Shown: in pieces, positions 23,306 through 31,201 of the stretch
Layout of the letters: each line of letters begins with the position of its first letter
Position numbering within the stretch: position 1 is the stretch's first letter
NCBI GenBank assembly: GCA_027730505.1
Contig: JAQCGT010000012.1
Span: forward strand, 1 to 42,320
DNA from: Actinomycetota bacterium
GTDB lineage: Bacteria; Actinomycetota; Acidimicrobiia; Acidimicrobiales; Ilumatobacteraceae
Direction of reading: 5' to 3'
Length of the DNA: 42,320 bases
Position numbers and translations under genes: made by a program
Notes under the pieces: generated by a model
The model's input: only the letters and a program-made list of their open reading frames with translations
Database searches by the model: none
Told to the model about the DNA's origin: nothing

Positions 23306-24582
23306 CCGAGCGCGCTGGCCTCACGGGCCAATTCGTCGCGATGATCGGGATGAGCGATCGATATCAACGCTGCGGTGCGCTCGGCGATCGTCCGCCCTCG
23401 CAACTCGGCCACACCCCATTCGGTCACCACCTTGTCGACCGTGTTCTTCGGTGTGGTCACCGCCTCGCCCGGGGCCAACCTCGGCACGATCCGGCTCCGA
23501 CCGTCACTCGTCGTCGAGTGCAGCACCACAAAACCCTGACCGCCCTCTGAGTACATCGCACCGCGAGCGAAATCGTTCTGTCCACCCGACGACGAGTAGT
23601 ACCGCCCATCGATCGTCTCCGAGGCGCACTGCCCGTAGAAATCGACCGACAGCGTGGCGTTGATCGAGATGAACCCTCGCTCACGGGCGATGATCCGCGG
23701 ATCGTTCACATATCGGACCGGCCACAACTCGACAGCGGTGTTCTCATGCAGGAAGCGGTGCAATCGGTCGGTGCCGAGTGCGAACGTGCCGACCGTCTTC
23801 GTGCGGTTCAGGTCCTTACGAATGCCGTTCACCACACCTGACTCGATCAGATCGACCACACCGTCGGACAGCAACTCGGTGTGGACACCGAGATCGCGAT
23901 GATCCGACAGCGCCGCCATGATCGCGTTCGGGATCGCCCCGATACCGGTCTGCAACGTCGCCCCATCGGGAATCCGCTCCGCGACAAACCCGGCGATGCG
24001 ATGATCGATCTCATCGGGCGCACGCGGCGGGACCTGCACGAGCGGACGGTCACTACGACACCAGCCGAGCACCTGCGACGAATGCAACTGATTGCGGCCG
24101 AATGTGCGCGGCATGTGCTCGGTCACCTCGAGAAAGAAGCGGGCTCGACCGATGAAACTCGAGACGTAGTCGGCGGAGACGCCGAGCGAGAAATAGCCAT
24201 GCTGGTCAGGTGGAGACGCGGCCGCGATGACCAGTGGGTCGCTTGTGCGCCACCGCATGATGTCGTACACCTCCGAGAAATGGTTCGGCACCAGATCGAC
24301 CGTGCCCTTGGCATAGTGCTCACGGGTGATGTGCGACAGGAAGTACGCCACGTGATGCATCCGATCACCGAAGCGCCCAGCGAGATACGGCCGATCGTGC
24401 AGCGCATGCATCTGATGGACACGCAACCCGGTCGGCCCGCGACCCCCGGCGACTGCTGATTCGATTGTGTCGAGCAACAATGTTGGCTCACCGTTTGCGA
24501 GCGGCACGATCAGATCGGTGCCATCAGCCACATGATCGAGAATCACCGACGCGTCACACGGGCTCGTCGCATCAGTTCCCAC
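23296..24582 (-). CDS. Acetyl-CoA hydrolase/transferase family (4-hydroxybutyrate CoA-transferase-like)
   Basis: A 428-residue CoA-transferase. Motifs TGIGAIPNAIMAAL (212-225) and HTELLSDG (234-241), with E236 as likely catalytic glutamate forming the glutamyl-CoA thioester, match the family of 4-hydroxybutyrate and acetate CoA-transferases. The upstream frame extends into the opposing Nudix gene. The GTG at 24582 is preferred because it gives the family length and lies seven bases after TACGGT (24590-24595, minus strand). Acceptor and donor acids are unknown. Confidence 0.88.
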   Translation of the reverse strand: MGTDATSPCDASVILDHVADGTDLIVPLANGEPTLLLDTIESAVAGGRGPTGLRVHQMHALHDRPYLAGRFGDRMHHVAYFLSHITREHYAKGTVDLVPNHFSEVYDIMRWRTSDPLVIAAASPPDQHGYFSLGVSADYVSSFIGRARFFLEVTEHMPRTFGRNQLHSSQVLGWCRSDRPLVQVPPRAPDEIDHRIAGFVAERIPDGATLQTGIGAIPNAIMAALSDHRDLGVHTELLSDGVVDLIESGVVNGIRKDLNRTKTVGTFALGTDRLHRFLHENTAVELWPVRYVNDPRIIARERGFISINATLSVDFYGQCASETIDGRYYSSSGGQNDFARGAMYSEGGQGFVVLHSTTSDGRSRIVPRLAPGEAVTTPKNTVDKVVTEWGVAELRGRTIAERTAALISIAHPDHRDELAREASALGYR

Positions 24583-24589
24583 GTCGGCC

Positions 24590-24613
24590 ACCGTAGGCCG
24601 ACTGGGATACCGT
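24590..24613. promoter_or_regulatory. Back-to-back -10 boxes of the CoA-transferase and Nudix genes
   Basis: Minus-strand TACGGT (24595-24590) serves the GTG at 24582 and plus-strand TACCGT (24608-24613) serves the ATG at 24620, seven and six bases away. Any -35 regions would lie within the opposite gene, so the two polymerases probably exclude each other. Confidence 0.45.
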
Positions 24614-24619
24614 CGCCCT

Positions 24620-25495
24620 ATGACGTCCGACACTGGATCGACCCCATCCGAACGCCAGCGAGCGGCTGATGTGCCCGTGAGGCCCGCAGCAACAGTGATG
24701 TTGGTCCGCGACGGTGACGCCGGGCCTGAAGTGTTCATGCTGCGCCGGACGCTGTCGGCGGCGTTCGCGAGCGGTCAGTACGTCTTCCCCGGCGGCAAGG
24801 TCGACGGCACCGACCATGCCGAGGAACTCGAACCGATCTGCGACGGTCTCGACGACGACGGAGCGTCAGCGCGTCTCGGACTCGAACGCGGCGGTCTCGC
24901 CTGGTTGGTGGCCGCCATCCGTGAGAGCTTCGAAGAAGCTGGTGTGCTGCTTGCCCGCCGGGCCGACTCAGCCGAGATGATTCGGTTCGACGCCGACATC
25001 GCCGGGCCCATGGCCGAAGCACGCCGTTCGATTCATGCGGGTGACCGTTCTCTCGCCGACCTGTGCCGTGAACACGACCTTCGACTCGTCACCGACGCGA
25101 TCGGTTTTGTGAGCCACTGGATCACCCCGATGGGTGAAGGTCGACGATTCGACACCAGATTTCTGCTCGCTCGGGCACCCGAAGCCCAAGAACCACTGCA
25201 CGATGGTGGCGAGACGATCGACAGCCTGTGGGTGCGACCCGCCGACGCGCTCGATCGTTGGCGGGCCGGTGACCTGCAGATGTTCCCGCCGACCGTGGCG
25301 AACCTCGAGTGGCTCGGCTCGTACGGCGATGCCGACGACGCCTTGGTCGGTGCCGAAGATCTCGGTATCCCCTCGCCAATCCTTCCCCGTATGCGCACCG
25401 ACGCCGATGGCAACGTGACCGGCATTGCGATGCCCGGTGAGGCCGATTACAACGACGTGCCGCTGCCCGAATTCGTCTTCGGGCGCTTCCGATGA
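24620..25495 (+). CDS. Nudix hydrolase, NUDT19/NUDT7-like
   Basis: A 291-residue Nudix enzyme. The Nudix box is split by a long insert, as in acyl-CoA/CoA-cleaving members such as NUDT19: FPGGK at 56-60, then about 40 residues, then RESFEEAG at 101-108 with the metal-binding glutamates. The N-terminal strand ATVMLVRDGDAGPEVFMLRR fits. It lies next to a CoA-transferase and 3 kb from no other CoA gene, so CoA-ester hydrolysis is a guess. It ends one base before the convergent Mrp gene. Confidence 0.88.
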   Translation: MTSDTGSTPSERQRAADVPVRPAATVMLVRDGDAGPEVFMLRRTLSAAFASGQYVFPGGKVDGTDHAEELEPICDGLDDDGASARLGLERGGLAWLVAAIRESFEEAGVLLARRADSAEMIRFDADIAGPMAEARRSIHAGDRSLADLCREHDLRLVTDAIGFVSHWITPMGEGRRFDTRFLLARAPEAQEPLHDGGETIDSLWVRPADALDRWRAGDLQMFPPTVANLEWLGSYGDADDALVGAEDLGIPSPILPRMRTDADGNVTGIAMPGEADYNDVPLPEFVFGRFR

Positions 25496-25496
25496 G

Positions 25497-26738
25497 TCAG
25501 TCGGCCGACTGAGCGTCAGCCTCTGACAGCGCCGTCTCGACCGCTGCGAGCAGCCGAGCTGAGCACCCGGCCATGTCGATCCCGTCGGTGGACGGCACCA
25601 TCGGCACCACCTCATCGCGAAGTCGATTGACGATCGCACGCAATGCAGTCGCCGCCGGCCCATCGGACGAGAGGATCACCGGTTGGCCGATGTCGCCGCC
25701 GTCAGCGAGCGCAGCCTCGATCGGAATCGAACCGAGCAGTGGCGCCCCAACGGCGTCGGCGAGCGCCTGGCCCCCACCAGAGCCGAACACCTCATGGTGT
25801 TCGCCGTGCTCGCACACGAACCCCGACATGTTCTCGATCACACCGACGACCGGCAGGAACGAGCGTCTCGCCATGTCAGCGGCGCGCTGAGCGACCCGTT
25901 GCGCGGCGAGTGCTGGGGTGGTGACGACAACGAGCGAGGTCCGAGGCAGCAGTCGTGCCAGCCCCATCTGCACATCACCGGTACCCGGCGGCATATCGAT
26001 CAGCAGATAGTCGAGGTCACCCCACGCCACATCGCGCAGGAACTGTTCGACCGCCTTGGTGAGCATCAGGCCACGCCACATCAATGCGGTGGACTCTTCG
26101 ACCAAGAACCCGGTCGACACCACCTCGATCATCCCGTCACCGATCGGCAGACGATTCGGCGTGATTCGGGGACGACCGTCAACCTCGGCGGCCTCAAGCG
26201 GTTGGTCAACACCGAGGAGACGTGGAACAGAGAACCCCCAGATGTCGGCATCGAGCACCCCGACGGCGAGCCCACTCGCCGCAAGTCCGGCAGCCAGGTT
26301 GACCGTCACCGAGCTCTTGCCGACCCCGCCTTTGCCGCTCGCCACGGCAACGATCCGGCAACGCTCGCCGATAGCGGTTTCCGGGGCGCGTTCACGGGCA
26401 TTCCAGCGGGCCGTCGTCATTGCCGCCGTGCGCTCCTCTGGGGTCATCTCGCCCCAGTCGATCTTCACCGAGGCCACCCCCGGATGAACGCTGATGCGAT
26501 CCTCGATCGACCGCTTGATCTCGGCGCGCATCGGACAGCCGCCGATGGTCAGCTTCACCCCGACTGTGACCGCGCCGTCGGGAGCGACCTCAACCGACGG
26601 AATCATGCCGAGCGTCACGACATCACTTCCCAGTTCGGGATCGATAACCGTTCGAAGGGCATCGGTGACCACATCGACCGAAGGGGGTTCAGCAACGGTG
26701 GGCTCGTGCGCCGGCGGCGTGATCAAGCCGTCGTCCAT
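25497..26738 (-). CDS. mrp: Mrp/ApbC-type iron-sulfur cluster carrier ATPase
   Basis: A 413-residue P-loop ATPase that carries [4Fe-4S] clusters. Residues 20-100 form a MIP18/DUF59 domain (VIDPELGSDVVTLGM, TIGGCPMR). The deviant Walker A is SGKGGVGKSS (134-143). In the usual CxxC cluster motif the sequence reads FVCEHGEHHEVFG, so only C309 remains and the second Cys is lost. The ATG at 26738 is chosen over a TTG six bases upstream because TAGGAT (26745-26750, minus strand) lies six bases before it. A divergent HesB/IscA-type gene supports the Fe-S role. Confidence 0.93.
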   Translation of the reverse strand: MDDGLITPPAHEPTVAEPPSVDVVTDALRTVIDPELGSDVVTLGMIPSVEVAPDGAVTVGVKLTIGGCPMRAEIKRSIEDRISVHPGVASVKIDWGEMTPEERTAAMTTARWNARERAPETAIGERCRIVAVASGKGGVGKSSVTVNLAAGLAASGLAVGVLDADIWGFSVPRLLGVDQPLEAAEVDGRPRITPNRLPIGDGMIEVVSTGFLVEESTALMWRGLMLTKAVEQFLRDVAWGDLDYLLIDMPPGTGDVQMGLARLLPRTSLVVVTTPALAAQRVAQRAADMARRSFLPVVGVIENMSGFVCEHGEHHEVFGSGGGQALADAVGAPLLGSIPIEAALADGGDIGQPVILSSDGPAATALRAIVNRLRDEVVPMVPSTDGIDMAGCSARLLAAVETALSEADAQSAD

Positions 26739-26744
26739 GCCCAA

Positions 26745-26809
26745 ATCCTACCGAGGGGTGGTCCGCCGGTCGCCGTGTGGCTAGCATTTCCACCATCGTC
26801 ATAGGAGGA
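26745..26809. promoter_or_regulatory. Divergent promoter region of mrp and the HesB/IscA gene
   Basis: Minus-strand TAGGAT (26750-26745) serves leaderless mrp. Plus-strand TAGCAT (26782-26787) lies 30 bases before the GTG at 26818 and is followed by a strong ribosome site AGGAGGA (26803-26809) with eight-base spacing, so this transcript has a short leader. Confidence 0.55.
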
Positions 26810-26817
26810 ATTCAGAC

Positions 26818-27147
26818 GTGATCACACTCACCGACACCGCCGCCAACAAGGTCAAGGAGCTTCTCGACGCCGAAGGCTCGTCCGAACTCGCTCTGCGCGT
26901 CGCCGTCCGCCCCGGCGGATGCAGTGGCTTCTCCTACGAGATGTTCTTCGACGGCGACATCGCCGCCGACGATGAGCAGGCCACCTTCGGTGACGCCAAC
27001 CTCGTGAAAGTCGTCGTCGACCCGGCGTCAGCTCAGCTGCTCCAGGGTGCCACGCTCGACTACAAGGACGGCCTCGAGCAGTCGGGATTCGCCATCACGA
27101 ACCCGAACGCCAGCCGTACCTGCGGTTGCGGCCAGAGCTTCTCCTGA
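26818..27147 (+). CDS. HesB/IscA-type iron-sulfur cluster insertion protein
   Basis: A 109-residue A-type carrier that inserts Fe-S clusters into target proteins. The three cluster cysteines are present: C35 in GGCSGFSY, and C102 and C104 in TCGCGQSF. The size is normal. ErpA, IscA and SufA cannot be told apart by eye. The strong ribosome site upstream suggests high expression. The OmpA-family frame begins inside its last 22 bases. Confidence 0.95.
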   Translation: MITLTDTAANKVKELLDAEGSSELALRVAVRPGGCSGFSYEMFFDGDIAADDEQATFGDANLVKVVVDPASAQLLQGATLDYKDGLEQSGFAITNPNASRTCGCGQSFS

Positions 27148-28661
27148 GTCGAAACAGTCGCCGAATCCCCGTCGTACTCGGGGTCATTGCGTCGCTCGGC
27201 CTAATCATCGGGGCACCGCTCTACCTGCGTGCCGTTGAGGACGACCTCGCAGGCCGCGTACTGGCGGCAGCTGTCGAGGCTGAACCAATGGTCAATGGCG
27301 TGACCTTCGATGGCCAAGACGGCACCGTGTTCTGCGTCACCCCGCTCGATTATCCGGCGAGCCTCGTCGCTGCCCTCAAGGAGGTGAGCGGCGTGCGCTC
27401 GATTACCGCTGATCGCACCTGCCGGGTGCTGCGCGCCCCCACCGTCGACCCCAACCTGCCGGTCGCCGTGACTGTCGCCACGTCGACCACCACCACCGTC
27501 GCATCGCCAATCGATCCGACCACCACCACGCTCGGGTCTTCCACCACGACCACCACATCGGTCCCTGAACCCGAAACCGAAGGCGATGCGATCGTCGAGC
27601 AACTCACCTCTGACCCAGCGCTCACCACCTTCGCCCGAATCATCGACGCGTCCGGACGTATTGCTGGCGAATCGGGGCCCATCACATTGCTCGCTCCGGT
27701 GGACGGCGCCTTTGATGACCTCGGTGCCGACGCCCTCGCTGCGCTGCTTGCCGACCCGACGGCCCTCGACGCCCTCATCGATCGTCACCTGCTCGACGAC
27801 GACGGCGATCGAGTCGTACCCGACGGCGACAACCTGATCGTCGACGGAACTGCCCGCCTCATCGACCGTGTCGATGTCGGCAGCAGTTCGATCTGGCTGA
27901 TCGATGCCGTGCTCGCTTCTGGAGACCTTGGAATCGTGCCGACACTGCGAGTCGACCTCGCGGTCGACGGCGTTGAGATCATCGGCACTCTCGCCGACCA
28001 GACGACGCTCGACCGTTTCGTTGTCGCAGCATCCGCCGCAGGCCTACCCGTGAACGTCACCCTAGACCCCAACGAGACGACGACAGTCGCCCCGGCCGAC
28101 GTCGGTCCGCTTGAGCGTCTGATCAGAGCGATGGTGACCCTCCTCGATACCGCGTCGCTGTCCGTCGATGACGACAGCGTGACTCTGATCGGTACCCGAT
28201 TTGACGAGACCGATGCCGACACCGTGGCCGCGCTCGCCCGGGTGCTCGACGCCGAGGTGACCATCACCGCCCGCCCGAGCCCTACCCAAGCGGAGATAGA
28301 TCGTCTCAACGATGTGATCGCCGAACTGGTCGCCGCTGACCCGATCTCGTTCGAGTCGGGGAGCGCCCGGATCGTCGCCGGTAGCAATGATGTGCTTGCC
28401 CAGATCGCGGCGATCCTCGAGCGCAACGCAGAACTCGAGGTCACCGTGCGCGGCCACACCGACAGCAACGGTGTTCCGGCCTCGAACCTCGCGCTCGGGG
28501 CATCGCGAGCCGATGCCGTCGTGAATGCACTCGTCGACCTCGGCATCGACGCAGGTCGTCTGACCGCACAGGGAGTGGGCTCGGCAGAACCGGTGGTCAT
28601 CGACGGGATCGAGGACCCCGAGCGGAGTCGCCGTGTCGAGTTCGTCCTCGTGGGAGGATGA
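27126..28661 (+). CDS. OmpATb-like envelope protein: TM, BON-like, FAS1-like, BON-like and OmpA domains
   Basis: About 511 residues. A membrane segment (14-34) is followed by a BON-like part (40-105), a Ser/Thr/Pro linker (117-150), a fasciclin (FAS1)-like domain (155-265, with ITLLAPVDGAFDDL and IDRHLL), a second BON-like region (272-385) and a C-terminal OmpA peptidoglycan-binding domain (388-509, with GHTDSNG at 443-449 and SRRVEF at 501-506). Mycobacterial ArfA/OmpATb has TM-BON-OmpA; the FAS1-like piece is extra. The start is uncertain: the TTG at 27126 overlaps the previous gene by 22 bases, and a CTG at 27144 is possible. The next gene is coupled. Confidence 0.85.
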   Translation: MRPELLLSRNSRRIPVVLGVIASLGLIIGAPLYLRAVEDDLAGRVLAAAVEAEPMVNGVTFDGQDGTVFCVTPLDYPASLVAALKEVSGVRSITADRTCRVLRAPTVDPNLPVAVTVATSTTTTVASPIDPTTTTLGSSTTTTTSVPEPETEGDAIVEQLTSDPALTTFARIIDASGRIAGESGPITLLAPVDGAFDDLGADALAALLADPTALDALIDRHLLDDDGDRVVPDGDNLIVDGTARLIDRVDVGSSSIWLIDAVLASGDLGIVPTLRVDLAVDGVEIIGTLADQTTLDRFVVAASAAGLPVNVTLDPNETTTVAPADVGPLERLIRAMVTLLDTASLSVDDDSVTLIGTRFDETDADTVAALARVLDAEVTITARPSPTQAEIDRLNDVIAELVAADPISFESGSARIVAGSNDVLAQIAAILERNAELEVTVRGHTDSNGVPASNLALGASRADAVVNALVDLGIDAGRLTAQGVGSAEPVVIDGIEDPERSRRVEFVLVGG

Positions 28662-28668
28662 CGAGGCG

Positions 28669-29274
28669 ATGTTCTACACCCTCACCATCGGAATCCTTTG
28701 GTACCTGGTCGCGCTCGGACTCGGTCTCGTCATCGGATGGGTGCTGCGCAGCACCGCCGCCAGCCGACAGGTGAGCCGGGCGCGCCGCCGCCAACAGTCC
28801 GAGTCGGAAGCCGAGATCGCAGCATTGCGTGAACGGGCTAGCGACCTCGAGCGCGCTGCCGAGGAACGCGACGGGCTCAAGGCCGAATTGGAACGGCTCC
28901 GCGCAGCTGCCGAACGCCCGGCAGCCGACGCCTCCGAACCAATTGATGAACCCGCTCTTGACCTCACCCTCGACCTTGACACCGCTGCAGCCGTTCTCGG
29001 CAGGCGACTCGTGCTCGACGACCTGCGCGCAGTCAGCGGCATCGGCCCGGCGATCGAGCGACTGTGCCAAGGAATCGGTATCCGCACGTGGCTTGATCTC
29101 GCCACCACCGAGATCGGCGTACTGCGATCGATGCTGGCCGATGCCGGCCCGCGATTTGGCATGCACGATCCGACGAGTTGGCCCCAGCAAGCGCGACTGC
29201 TTGCCGAGGGACGATGGGACGAATTCAAAGAACTCGAGGCTCGTCTCGCCACCCAGCGCAGTGCCGCCACCTAG
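28669..29274 (+). CDS. Membrane-anchored coiled-coil protein with helix-hairpin-helix domain
   Basis: A 201-residue protein. Residues 5-26 are a membrane helix, 45-85 a charged coiled coil, and 115-185 a helix-hairpin-helix domain (LRAVSGIGPAIERLCQGIGIRTWLDLA, then WPQQARLLAEGRWDEF) of the kind seen in predicted DNA- or protein-binding tails. The ATG at 28669 follows the OmpA-family stop by seven bases and is preferred to an upstream start inside that gene. This TM-coil-HhH arrangement downstream of an OmpA protein suggests a role in envelope organisation or in linking DNA to the membrane; unproven. Confidence 0.8.
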   Translation: MFYTLTIGILWYLVALGLGLVIGWVLRSTAASRQVSRARRRQQSESEAEIAALRERASDLERAAEERDGLKAELERLRAAAERPAADASEPIDEPALDLTLDLDTAAAVLGRRLVLDDLRAVSGIGPAIERLCQGIGIRTWLDLATTEIGVLRSMLADAGPRFGMHDPTSWPQQARLLAEGRWDEFKELEARLATQRSAAT

Positions 29275-29277
29275 CAT
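29272..29277 (+). promoter_or_regulatory. -10 hexamer of the RidA gene
   Basis: TAGCAT lies six bases before the ATG at 29284. Its TAG doubles as the stop codon of the preceding gene. Confidence 0.5.
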
Positions 29278-29283
29278 GCGCTC

Positions 29284-29631
29284 ATGAGCGCACCAATCGG
29301 GCCCTACACACCCGCAGTTCGCGCCGGTGACTTCATCATCGTCTCCGGCCAACTCGGCATCGTCGGAGGTTCGCTTGCCGACGGCGTCACCGCCCAGACC
29401 ACCCAGGCCGTGGTGAACCTCGAGGCCCGTCTCGCCGAGATGGGCGCCGGGCTCGGCGATGTCGTCAAGACGATGTGCTTCCTGACCGACATGGGCACGT
29501 TCAGCGAGTTCAACGACGCCTACGTGGCCGCCTTCGGCGACCACCGCCCGGCCCGCTCGACCATCGGTGTCGCAGCACTACCGTTCAACGGTGCCGTCGA
29601 GATCGAAGCATGGGCGTACCGCCCGGCCTGA
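29284..29631 (+). CDS. RidA/YjgF family enamine/imine deaminase
   Basis: A 115-residue trimeric Rid protein that hydrolyses reactive enamines or imines made by PLP enzymes. Signatures are IGPYTPAVRAGDFIIVSGQLG, FLTDMGTFSEFNDAY, and ARSTIGVAALPFNGAVEIEAWA, where the Arg of ARST is the expected substrate-binding residue. The start is fixed by a leaderless -10 box. It lies just upstream of the purine deaminase region, though probably as a separate transcript. Confidence 0.93.
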   Translation: MSAPIGPYTPAVRAGDFIIVSGQLGIVGGSLADGVTAQTTQAVVNLEARLAEMGAGLGDVVKTMCFLTDMGTFSEFNDAYVAAFGDHRPARSTIGVAALPFNGAVEIEAWAYRPA

Positions 29632-29651
29632 GCCGACCGGAGCCGAACAGG

Positions 29652-29657
29652 TAGGAT
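29652..29657 (+). promoter_or_regulatory. -10 hexamer before the small membrane protein/deaminase pair
   Basis: TAGGAT lies seven bases before the ATG at 29665, consistent with a leaderless two-gene transcript. Confidence 0.5.
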
Positions 29658-29664
29658 CAGGGTC

Positions 29665-29820
29665 ATGGCCGGAGCCATCGCGATCGTCATCGTCCTCGCC
29701 CTCTTTCCCGTGTTGATCGGCATCAGCGGCGGGCTCGCAAGCGCCATCATCGGAGCGGTGCTGCAGCGCGACGGCGAGATTCGCCACGAGGGCAGCGAAC
29801 TCGCCGCCATCGACGACTGA
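29665..29820 (+). CDS. Small membrane protein (51 residues)
   Basis: Reading from the ATG at 29665 gives 51 residues to a TGA at 29818-29820. Residues 3-33 are almost wholly hydrophobic with Gly (AGAIAIVIVLALFPVLIGIS and on), enough for one long or two short helices; the tail (35-51) is charged. Four things support a real gene: a -10 box at the right distance, a clean hydrophobic-then-acidic design, a four-base gap to the next gene, and the absence of a competing frame. I do not recognise a family. Confidence 0.65.
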   Translation: MAGAIAIVIVLALFPVLIGISGGLASAIIGAVLQRDGEIRHEGSELAAIDD

Positions 29821-29824
29821 TCCG

Positions 29825-31198
29825 GTGGACACCACCTCGCACGAACTCGTCGTCCACTCCGCTCGGCTCGTCGCAACCTGCGACGCCAATCGAGCAGAGA
29901 TCCGCGGCGGATGGGTGGCTATCGACAATGGACTCATCACCGCGGTCGGATCCGGTCAGGCTCCCCGCGGTGCGAATGAGATCGATGCGTCGGGTTGCCT
30001 TGTCACCCCCGGGTTGATCAACACCCATCACCACCTCTATCAGAATCTGACACGGGCCTATCCGCCGATGACGGATTCACCGCTGTTCGGCTGGCTGCAG
30101 TCGCTGTATCCGCTGTGGGCGGCGCTCGACACCGAGTCGGTGTATCTGTCGGCGTGGGTTGGACTGGCCGAACTTGCCTTGTCGGGGTGCACAACCTCAA
30201 CCGATCATCTGTATGTGCATCCACGAGGTGCGGGTGACCTCCTGGCCGCTGAGATATCGGCGGCGATCGACCTCGGCATGCGGTTCCATCCGACGCACGG
30301 CTCGATGTCGCTGTCGGTGAAAGACGGCGGACTGCCCCCCGACGATGTCGTGAGCACCGACGATGAGATCCTCGCTGCGGCCGAGTCAGCGGTGAGCAGA
30401 CACCATGACCGTCAGCATGGTGCCATGGTGCGGATCGCCCTCGCCCCGTGCTCGCCGTTCAGCGTCACCGAGCAGTTGTTGATTCGTACAGCCGAATTGG
30501 CGGAGCGTCTCGACGTGCGTCTTCACACCCACTTCGCCGAGAACGCCGAGGACGACGAATTCAGCCTCGCCACCTTCGGCTGTCGACCGACCGAGTACCT
30601 CGAACGCACCGGATGGTGCACCGACCGCACGTGGGTCGCGCACTGCGTCATGCCGAACGCCGACGAGATCACGAGACTCGGTGCCGCCGGAGTCGGCGTG
30701 GCGCACTGTCCGAGCTCGAACCTGATCCTCGCCTCGGGCATTGCGCCGGTCGTTGCATTGCGCGACGCCGGATGTCATGTGGGCCTGGGCGTCGACGGTT
30801 CGTCATCTGCCGATTCGGCTTCGTTGTGGCTCGAAGCGCGCCAAGCGTTGCTGTTGGCCAAGTTGCGTGATGGCGCGGCGGCGATACGCGCCCGCGAGGT
30901 GCTCGAGATCGCCACCCTCGGTGGCGCTGCGTGTCTCGGCCGTAGCGGTGAACTCGGCGTGCTCACCACTGGAGCGGTCGGCGATGTCGCGATCTGGGAT
31001 CAGACCGGGCCGGCCCACGCCGGAGCGATCGCCGATCCGATCGAGGCATGGTTGCGTTGCGGTCCGACCGGGGCGCGAGACACGATCGTCGCCGGTCGGG
31101 CAGTGGTGCGCAATTCCGTGCTGGTGTCCGACCGGATGGATGAGATTCTCACCGCTCACGCCGTGGAAGCACGACGCATCCAGCGCCTGACCGACTGA
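29825..31198 (+). CDS. 8-Oxoguanine deaminase-like amidohydrolase
   Basis: A 457-residue metal-dependent amidohydrolase of the cyclic-amine deaminase group. The metal site begins with H68 and H70 in PGLINTHHHLYQNLTRA, followed by LHTHFAEN, WVAHCVM and the Asp of GLGVDGSSSADS. The THHHLYQNLTRA block is characteristic of 8-oxoguanine deaminases, which turn 8-oxoguanine into urate and ammonia; related triazine or guanine deaminases remain possible. GTG start four bases after the small protein gene. Its stop lies three bases from the convergent glnR-like gene, and a xanthine dehydrogenase-like enzyme is 3 kb away, which fits purine nitrogen recovery. Confidence 0.85.
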   Translation: MDTTSHELVVHSARLVATCDANRAEIRGGWVAIDNGLITAVGSGQAPRGANEIDASGCLVTPGLINTHHHLYQNLTRAYPPMTDSPLFGWLQSLYPLWAALDTESVYLSAWVGLAELALSGCTTSTDHLYVHPRGAGDLLAAEISAAIDLGMRFHPTHGSMSLSVKDGGLPPDDVVSTDDEILAAAESAVSRHHDRQHGAMVRIALAPCSPFSVTEQLLIRTAELAERLDVRLHTHFAENAEDDEFSLATFGCRPTEYLERTGWCTDRTWVAHCVMPNADEITRLGAAGVGVAHCPSSNLILASGIAPVVALRDAGCHVGLGVDGSSSADSASLWLEARQALLLAKLRDGAAAIRAREVLEIATLGGAACLGRSGELGVLTTGAVGDVAIWDQTGPAHAGAIADPIEAWLRCGPTGARDTIVAGRAVVRNSVLVSDRMDEILTAHAVEARRIQRLTD

Positions 31199-31201
31199 GA
31201 T

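Noticed and set aside
25683-26804. A 373-codon plus-strand frame opposite mrp
   Set aside because: mrp has an intact P-loop, a DUF59 domain and a fitted promoter; the opposite frame is Arg/His-rich and without motifs.
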